From Bacillota bacterium (GTDB lineage: Bacteria; Bacillota_E; RBS10-35; JAJYVN01): a stretch of DNA of 17,848 nucleotides. A program made the translations under genes and the position numbers. The stretch lies in contig JAJZWQ010000048.1 of the NCBI GenBank assembly GCA_021846605.1, positions 1-17,848 on the forward strand, in the 5' to 3' direction. The notes below the pieces were generated by a model. The model had not been told where the DNA came from and searched no databases. It saw only the letters and a program-made list of their open reading frames with translations. Positions 13,381 through 17,848 of this stretch are shown in pieces. Positions within the stretch are counted from its first letter, which is position 1; each line of letters begins with the position of its first letter.

Positions 13381-14481
13381 GTGACGCGGGGGCGGACGGC
13401 GCCGGATACGCTGCTCCTGCTCGGGATGGCGGCGCTGTTGGCGCTGGGGTTGGTGATGGTGCTCTCCTCCAGTGCGATCACCGCTGGCGTCTACGTCCAC
13501 GACCCCTTCTACTACTTCAAGCGCCAGCTGCTCTGGGTCGTGGTCGGGACGATGGTCTTCCTGGTATGCCTGCGCATCGACTACTGGCATTGGCAACGCT
13601 GGGCGCCCTGGATCCTGGCGGCCACGCTGCTGTTGCTCGTCGCCGTCCTGGTCCCGGGCATCGGGCGCTCCACGAACGGCTCCCGGCGCTGGCTGGGCGT
13701 GGGCAGCGCCGTCTTTCAACCCTCTGAGCTTGCCAAGCTCACCATGGTGGTCTTCGTCGCGGCGTGGCTGGTCGGCCGCGGGACGGAACGCATCCGGCGG
13801 TTTTCCCGGACCACCCTGCCGGTGCTGGGCATGGTGGGCGGCGTGGCCGTCCTCATCCTGATGGAGCCGGACCTGGGCACCGCGGCCTCCCTGGTCGGGA
13901 CCGCCCTGGTGATGCTCTACGCCGTGGGGGTGCCCCCGTCCCAGTTCACCGCCATCTTCGGGATCACGATCCCGCTCCTGGCGGTGGCCATCTTCAGTTC
14001 CACCTACCGCCGGGAGCGCCTCTTGGCGTTTCTGAATCCGCAGGCCAACCCCCTCGGCCAGGGCTACCATATTCTGCAGGCGCTCTACGCCCTGGGGTCG
14101 GGCGGGATCTTCGGCGTGGGTCTGGGTCAGAGCCGACAGAAGTACTTTTACCTGCCCGAGCCGTACACCGACACCATCTTCGCGGTGCTTGGCGAGGAGT
14201 TGGGCCTGCTGGGCGGCATCCTGGTACTGGCGCTGTTCGGCCTGGTGATCTGGCGTGGCTTCCGCATCGCGGCCAACGCGCCGGACCTGTTCGGCACCAT
14301 GCTGGCCGCGGGCATCACGGCGATGCTGGCCATCCAGGCCATCGTCAACCTCGGGGTGGTGACGGGAATGCTTCCGGTCACCGGGATCCCACTGCCCCTG
14401 ATCAGTTACGGCGGCAGTTCCCTGGTGTTCACCATGGCCGGCATCGGCATGCTGGCGAACATCTCCCGGCATGCGCGCTGA
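13381..14481 (+). CDS. ftsW: FtsW/RodA-family (SEDS) peptidoglycan glycosyltransferase
   Basis: SEDS proteins polymerise lipid II into glycan strands together with a class B PBP. The 366-aa protein has about ten membrane segments and the family motifs GSRRWLGVGSAVFQPSELAK, MEPDLGTA with the conserved acidic D164, ALGSGGIFGVGLGQSRQKYF, EPYTDTIFAVLGEELGLLGG and PVTGIPLPLISYGGSS. Position among the mur genes favours the septal FtsW (or sporulation SpoVE) over the elongasome RodA. The GTG at 13381 is preferred: AGGGGGG lies about 7 nt upstream. An in-frame TTG at 13375 touches that Shine-Dalgarno sequence and is unlikely. It lies 21 nt before murG. Confidence 0.94.
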   Translation: MTRGRTAPDTLLLLGMAALLALGLVMVLSSSAITAGVYVHDPFYYFKRQLLWVVVGTMVFLVCLRIDYWHWQRWAPWILAATLLLLVAVLVPGIGRSTNGSRRWLGVGSAVFQPSELAKLTMVVFVAAWLVGRGTERIRRFSRTTLPVLGMVGGVAVLILMEPDLGTAASLVGTALVMLYAVGVPPSQFTAIFGITIPLLAVAIFSSTYRRERLLAFLNPQANPLGQGYHILQALYALGSGGIFGVGLGQSRQKYFYLPEPYTDTIFAVLGEELGLLGGILVLALFGLVIWRGFRIAANAPDLFGTMLAAGITAMLAIQAIVNLGVVTGMLPVTGIPLPLISYGGSSLVFTMAGIGMLANISRHAR

Positions 14482-14502
14482 TGCGGAGGGGGGCGCTGCC
14501 CG

Positions 14503-15618
14503 GTGCGGATGCTGGTGTCCGGCGGGGGGACGGGCGGGCACATCTATCCGGCGCTGGCCATCACCCAGCGGGCGCTGGCCCGCGGGGTGGCCGACGCGGT
14601 GCTGTTTGTGGGGGCCCGGGGCGGGATGGAGGAGCGCCTGGTGGCCGACGCGGGGCTGCCTCTCACCACCCTGGGGGTCTCCGGACTCGTGCGCAAGCGG
14701 CCGATGGAGGTGGTCCGCGGGCTGTGGGCGCTGGGGGGCGCGGTGGGCGCGGCGGTGCGCACCATCCGGGACTTCCGCCCCGACGTGGTGCTGGGGACGG
14801 GCGGCTACGCGGCGGGCCCCGTCGGGCTGGCCGCCGGCTGGTGCCGCTGCCCCTTGGTGCTGCAGGAGCAGAACGCCGTCCCCGGTGTGACCAACCGCAA
14901 CCTGAGCCGCTTTGCCGCCGCGGTGGCCGTGCCCTTCGCGGACAGCCGCGGGTACTTCCCCCACGGGGCGCGTCTGCGGATCACCGGCAACCCCGTGCGC
15001 GCGGAGATCGGCACGGTCACCCCGGAGGAGGGCCGACGCCGCCTGGGGCTCGGGCCGGGCCCCGTGGTGCTCATGGTGGCCGGCAGCCGTGGCTCGGCGG
15101 TGTTCGCCCGGCTCTTCGGCGAGATGCTGCCCCTCTGGCGGGGGGGCACGCTGTTCTTCGTCAGCGGCGGGGCCCACCACGCCGCGGCCGCGGCCGCCCT
15201 GGCCGGACAGCCTGGGCGGGCGCGCCTTGTGCCGTACCTGGAAGACATGCCCGCCGGCCTGGCGGCCGCCGACCTGGTGGTCTGCCGGGCCGGCGGCATC
15301 ACCCTGGCGGAGTTGGCGGTCGCCGGTCGGCCGTCCATCCTCATCCCCTCGCCGTACGTCACGCACCACCACCAGGAGGCGAACGCGCGGGTGGTGGCGC
15401 GCGCCGGAGCGGCGGAGGTCCTCCCCGAGGAGGGGCTGAACGGGGCCCGCCTGGTGGCGGCCATCGGGCGGATCCTGGGCGAGCCCCTGCAGCGCCGACG
15501 CATGGCGGCGGCGGCGCGCGGCCTGGCGCAGCCCGACGCTCTCGACGACATCGTGGCCCTGGTGGCCGACGCGGGGAGGGGGAGATCGGTTGGGCGCAGT
15601 CCAGAAGCCCCTGCATAG
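14503..15618 (+). CDS. murG: Lipid II synthase (UDP-GlcNAc:lipid I GlcNAc-transferase)
   Basis: MurG adds GlcNAc to lipid I on the inner face of the membrane. The 371-aa GT-B protein starts with the G-loop SGGGTGGHIYPALAI (residues 6-20), continues with VLGTGGYAAGP, LQEQNAVPGVTNR, ITGNPVR and the C-terminal donor-binding region CRAGGITLAELAVAGRPSIL with PSPYVTHHHQEANA. In the second G-loop, VAGSRGSAVF replaces the more usual GGSQGAR, a modest divergence. The GTG at 14503 follows GGAGGGGGG by 9 nt; the ATG two codons later is an alternative. The end overlaps murB by 29 nt. murC, which commonly follows murG, is absent here. Confidence 0.96.
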   Translation: MRMLVSGGGTGGHIYPALAITQRALARGVADAVLFVGARGGMEERLVADAGLPLTTLGVSGLVRKRPMEVVRGLWALGGAVGAAVRTIRDFRPDVVLGTGGYAAGPVGLAAGWCRCPLVLQEQNAVPGVTNRNLSRFAAAVAVPFADSRGYFPHGARLRITGNPVRAEIGTVTPEEGRRRLGLGPGPVVLMVAGSRGSAVFARLFGEMLPLWRGGTLFFVSGGAHHAAAAAALAGQPGRARLVPYLEDMPAGLAAADLVVCRAGGITLAELAVAGRPSILIPSPYVTHHHQEANARVVARAGAAEVLPEEGLNGARLVAAIGRILGEPLQRRRMAAAARGLAQPDALDDIVALVADAGRGRSVGRSPEAPA

Positions 15619-16546
15619 CGTGATGCGCGGCGCCGTGGTGGAGAACGAGCCCCTGGCCCGGCACACGACCATGCGCGTCGGAGGGCCGGCCCGGGTGTTC
15701 GCCCTCCCCGAGTCCGAGGAGGACGTGGGGGACGCCCTGCGCTGGGCCGAGGCGCGAGGGCTCTCCTGGCGCGTGATCGGCCTGGGCAGCAACCTGCTCT
15801 GTTCGGACGAGGGTTTCGACGGGTTGATCCTGGACCTGGGGCGCGCCTGCGGGGGGGTGCGGTTCGAGGGTACCCGTGCGGTCGTGGGGGCGGGCGTCCA
15901 CCTGGCGCCCCTCATCCAGGCGGCCGCCAACCGGGGGCTCTCCGGGCTGGAGGGCGTGGCGGGCGTGCCGGGCACCGTGGGCGGCGCCCTGGCCATGAAC
16001 GCGGGCACCTCGGCCGGGGAGACGGGCGCGGTGGTCGAGCGGGTGCGCGTGGTGGCCCCCGACGGGCAGATCCGGGAGCTGACGGCCGCGGAGATGGCGT
16101 TTGCCTACCGCCACAGCCGGCTGCAGGACGAACCGCTGGTCGCGCTCGGCGCCGTGCTGCGGCTGACGCCGGCGGACCCCGCCCTGGTCAAGCGGGACCT
16201 GTCGGAGCGGGCGGTCCGGCGGCGCCAGACCCAGCCGCTCGAATTGCCGAACGCCGGCAGCATCTGGCGCAACCCCCCGGGGGATTACGCCGGCCGGTTG
16301 GTGGAGGCGGCCGGCTGCCGAGGGTTCCAGTGCGGGCAGGCCCAGGTCTCCCCGCGCCATGGCAACTTCATCGTCAACCTGGGGCAGGCGCGGGCCCGGG
16401 ACGTGCTGGCCGTGATGGCCGAGGTGCGCCGCCGTGTGGCGGAGCACAGCGGGGTGCTCCTGCAGCCGGAGGTGCGCTGGCTGGCCGGTCAGGCAGAGCT
16501 GCTCAGCCTGTTGGACCGCGGCCCGCCTCCGGGGGATGGGGGATGA
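15590..16546 (+). CDS. murB: UDP-N-acetylenolpyruvoylglucosamine reductase
   Basis: MurB reduces UDP-GlcNAc-enolpyruvate to UDP-MurNAc with FAD and NADPH. The 318-aa protein has the FAD-binding segments TTMRVGGPARVF, VIGLGSNLL, and GVAGVPGTVGGALAMNAG. AYRHSRL follows, then GSIWRNP with the proton-donating S224, AGRLVEAAGCRGFQCGQAQV, HGNFIVN and PEVRW with the conserved E294. The SIWRNP form and length fit the shorter MurB class found in Firmicutes and many others. The TTG start at 15590 lies inside the end of murG and is supported by GGGGAGGGGGAGA directly upstream; an ATG at 15623 is a weaker alternative. It is followed after 7 nt by murA. Confidence 0.96.
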   Translation: MGAVQKPLHSVMRGAVVENEPLARHTTMRVGGPARVFALPESEEDVGDALRWAEARGLSWRVIGLGSNLLCSDEGFDGLILDLGRACGGVRFEGTRAVVGAGVHLAPLIQAAANRGLSGLEGVAGVPGTVGGALAMNAGTSAGETGAVVERVRVVAPDGQIRELTAAEMAFAYRHSRLQDEPLVALGAVLRLTPADPALVKRDLSERAVRRRQTQPLELPNAGSIWRNPPGDYAGRLVEAAGCRGFQCGQAQVSPRHGNFIVNLGQARARDVLAVMAEVRRRVAEHSGVLLQPEVRWLAGQAELLSLLDRGPPPGDGG

Positions 16547-16553
16547 GCCGGGA

Positions 16554-17848
16554 ATGGGCGAGCGCTGGGTGGTCTCGGGTGGGCGGCCGTTGCACGGCCG
16601 CCTGTGCGTGCAGGGGGCGAAGAATGCGGCGCTACCAATGATCGCCGCCGCGTTGCTGGCCGGAGACCCCTGCCACCTGGTCGATGCCCCCCGCCTGCGC
16701 GATGTTCAGGAGATGGCGGAGATCGCCGCGGAGTTGGGGGCGGCGGTGGACTGGGGACGGGCGGGCCCGGGCGGGTGGACCCTCACGCTGGATGCGCGCG
16801 GGATCGGCTCCGCAGATGTGCCCGCGGAGGCGCCGCGCCGCATCCGCAGTTCCGCACTGCTGTTGGGGGCGCTGTTGGCGCGGCGGGGGCGGGTGGCCAT
16901 CCCCCAACCGGGGGGCTGCGAGATCGGGCCGCGCCCCATCGACCTGCACCTGCGCGGCCTGGAAGCCCTGGGGGCGCGGGTGCGCGAGGAGCGGGGAACG
17001 GTCGTGGCGGAGGCGGCCGCCCTCCGCGGGGCAGACATCCATCTGGACCTGCCCAGCGTCGGCGCCACGGAGAACCTGATGCTCGCCGCCACCGCCGCCC
17101 GGGGCCGCACCGTCCTGCTGAACGCCGCGCGCGAGCCCGAAGTCGCCGCGCTGCAGGGGATCCTCTGCCGGATGGGGGCGCGGGTGCGCGGCGCCGGTAC
17201 CAGCCGCATCGTCATCGATGGGGGGCATCCCCTGAGCGGGGGCACGGAGACGGTCATCCCGGACCGCATCGAGGCTGGCACCTGGCTTCTGGCCGCGCAA
17301 CTGACCGGCGGTGAACTCACCCTGGACAACGCTGTGCCCGAGCATGTCTCCGCGCTGGCCGCCAAGCTGGAGGACGCCGGCTGCCCGCTGGTGGGGGCGC
17401 CGCCTCTGGTCCTAGTGGCGCGTGGACGGCAGCGGCCGCAGGCCACCGACGTGATGACGCTGCCCTATCCGGGCTTTCCCACCGACCTCCAGAACCAGTT
17501 CATGACCCTGCTGGCCGTGGCCCAGGGGACCAGCATCGTGACCGAGACCATCTTTGCGGATCGCTTTCGCCCGGTGCCGTCACTGGCCCACATGGGTGCG
17601 CAGATCACGGTCTACGGACGGATGGCCGTGGTCAATGGGGTGCGGCGATTGCGGGGCGCAGAGGTGCACGCCTCACGCGATCTGCGGGGGGCCGCGGCGC
17701 TGCTGCTCGCCGCCCTGGCGGCTGACGGCACCACCATCCTCCACGGGGCGGACGCACTCCACCGGGGGTATGCGGATGTGGTGGAGCGGCTCCGCAGTGT
17801 GGGGGCGGGGGTGTCTGTGGAGGAGGAGGAGGAGGAGGAGGAGACCGG
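16554..17848 (+). CDS. murA: UDP-GlcNAc 1-carboxyvinyltransferase, runs off the window end
   Basis: MurA catalyses the first committed murein step, adding enolpyruvate from PEP to UDP-GlcNAc. 431 codons are visible without a stop. Motifs: GAKNAALP with K23 and N24, RRIRSSALLLGALLAR, GGCEIGPRPIDLHL with the catalytic C122 (the fosfomycin-target Cys is kept), SVGATENLMLAA, PDRIEAGTW, PYPGFPTDLQNQFM, DRFRPVPSLAHMGA in place of the usual ENRFxHxxELxRMGA, and DLRGAAALLLAAL. The family's usual C-terminal region (HRGYADVVERLRSVGAG) is complete, so only a short tail is missing. That tail begins with eight Glu encoded by (GAG)8. The ATG at 16554, 7 nt after the murB stop, fits the family N-terminus. 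Organisms with two MurA copies exist, so whether this is the main copy is unknown. Confidence 0.95.
   Translation, partial: MGERWVVSGGRPLHGRLCVQGAKNAALPMIAAALLAGDPCHLVDAPRLRDVQEMAEIAAELGAAVDWGRAGPGGWTLTLDARGIGSADVPAEAPRRIRSSALLLGALLARRGRVAIPQPGGCEIGPRPIDLHLRGLEALGARVREERGTVVAEAAALRGADIHLDLPSVGATENLMLAATAARGRTVLLNAAREPEVAALQGILCRMGARVRGAGTSRIVIDGGHPLSGGTETVIPDRIEAGTWLLAAQLTGGELTLDNAVPEHVSALAAKLEDAGCPLVGAPPLVLVARGRQRPQATDVMTLPYPGFPTDLQNQFMTLLAVAQGTSIVTETIFADRFRPVPSLAHMGAQITVYGRMAVVNGVRRLRGAEVHASRDLRGAAALLLAALAADGTTILHGADALHRGYADVVERLRSVGAGVSVEEEEEEEET
17820..17843 (+). repeat. (GAG)8 trinucleotide repeat at the 3' end of murA
   Basis: Eight perfect GAG units in frame with murA encode Glu 423-430, right after the conserved C-terminus. 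Such repeats can change length by slippage in whole codons without breaking the frame. The sequence after the repeat is ACCGG and then the window ends. Confidence 0.9.

Noticed and set aside
13764..15623. Plus-strand open frame of 619 codons over ftsW and murG
   Set aside because: It is an out-of-frame shadow. Both underlying genes have full motif sets in their own frames.
12691..16008. Minus-strand open frame of 1105 codons opposite mraY, ftsW, murG and murB
   Set aside because: Long antisense frames are expected in very GC-rich DNA. The translation is rich in His, Arg, Gln and Gly with no domain, and the plus strand carries four well-supported genes.

Overview
The window is very GC-rich bacterial chromosome with GTG and TTG starts, G-rich Shine-Dalgarno sequences and tightly packed genes. 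Its core is a classical division and cell-wall (dcw) cluster. A PASTA-bearing transpeptidase follows ftsL, and murB and murA follow murG. MurE carries the DNPR signature of meso-diaminopimelate enzymes. This arrangement fits a high-GC Firmicutes-type lineage (Symbiobacterium, Thermaerobacter or Limnochordia-like) or a neighbouring phylum. That placement is inference; there is no marker here that fixes the taxon.

Left part (1-2981), accessory genes: a minus-strand SprT-like zinc metalloprotein (104-715), a divergent single-domain PilZ protein with an intact c-di-GMP signature (1003-1386), and a Gfo/Idh/MocA-family oxidoreductase (1779-2981). They share no obvious pathway and look like separate transcription units.

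Middle part (2982-4610), decayed stretch and tRNA: about 1.4 kb without an intact gene. It holds a coding-like fragment with frame breaks (about 3390-3622) and a recognisable but dead hicB-hicA toxin-antitoxin pair. hicB has a one-base frameshift. hicA has lost its catalytic core but keeps both ends. The relic lies beside the 3' end of a minus-strand tRNA-Ala(CGC), which has its own near-consensus promoter and a terminator hairpin.

Right part (4869-17848), dcw operon: an upstream array of four GTGGGG boxes at exact 10-bp spacing (MraZ operator), then mraZ, rsmH, ftsL, a PASTA transpeptidase (ftsI/spoVD type), murE, murF, mraY, ftsW, murG, murB and murA, which runs to the window edge. The genes are co-oriented with gaps of -29 to +71 nt, so they probably form one transcript repressed by MraZ. 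Together they cover murein precursor synthesis (MurA, MurB, MurE, MurF), lipid I/II formation (MraY, MurG) and septal polymerisation and cross-linking (FtsW plus the transpeptidase, with FtsL). murD and murC, usually found between mraY and ftsW and between murG and murB, are absent from those positions.

I did not find a clearly new system. The observations most worth follow-up are the hicBA fossil, the missing murD and murC, the MraZ operator that is also a G-quadruplex motif, a G-quadruplex tract in the rsmH tail, and a (GAG)8 repeat at the 3' end of murA.
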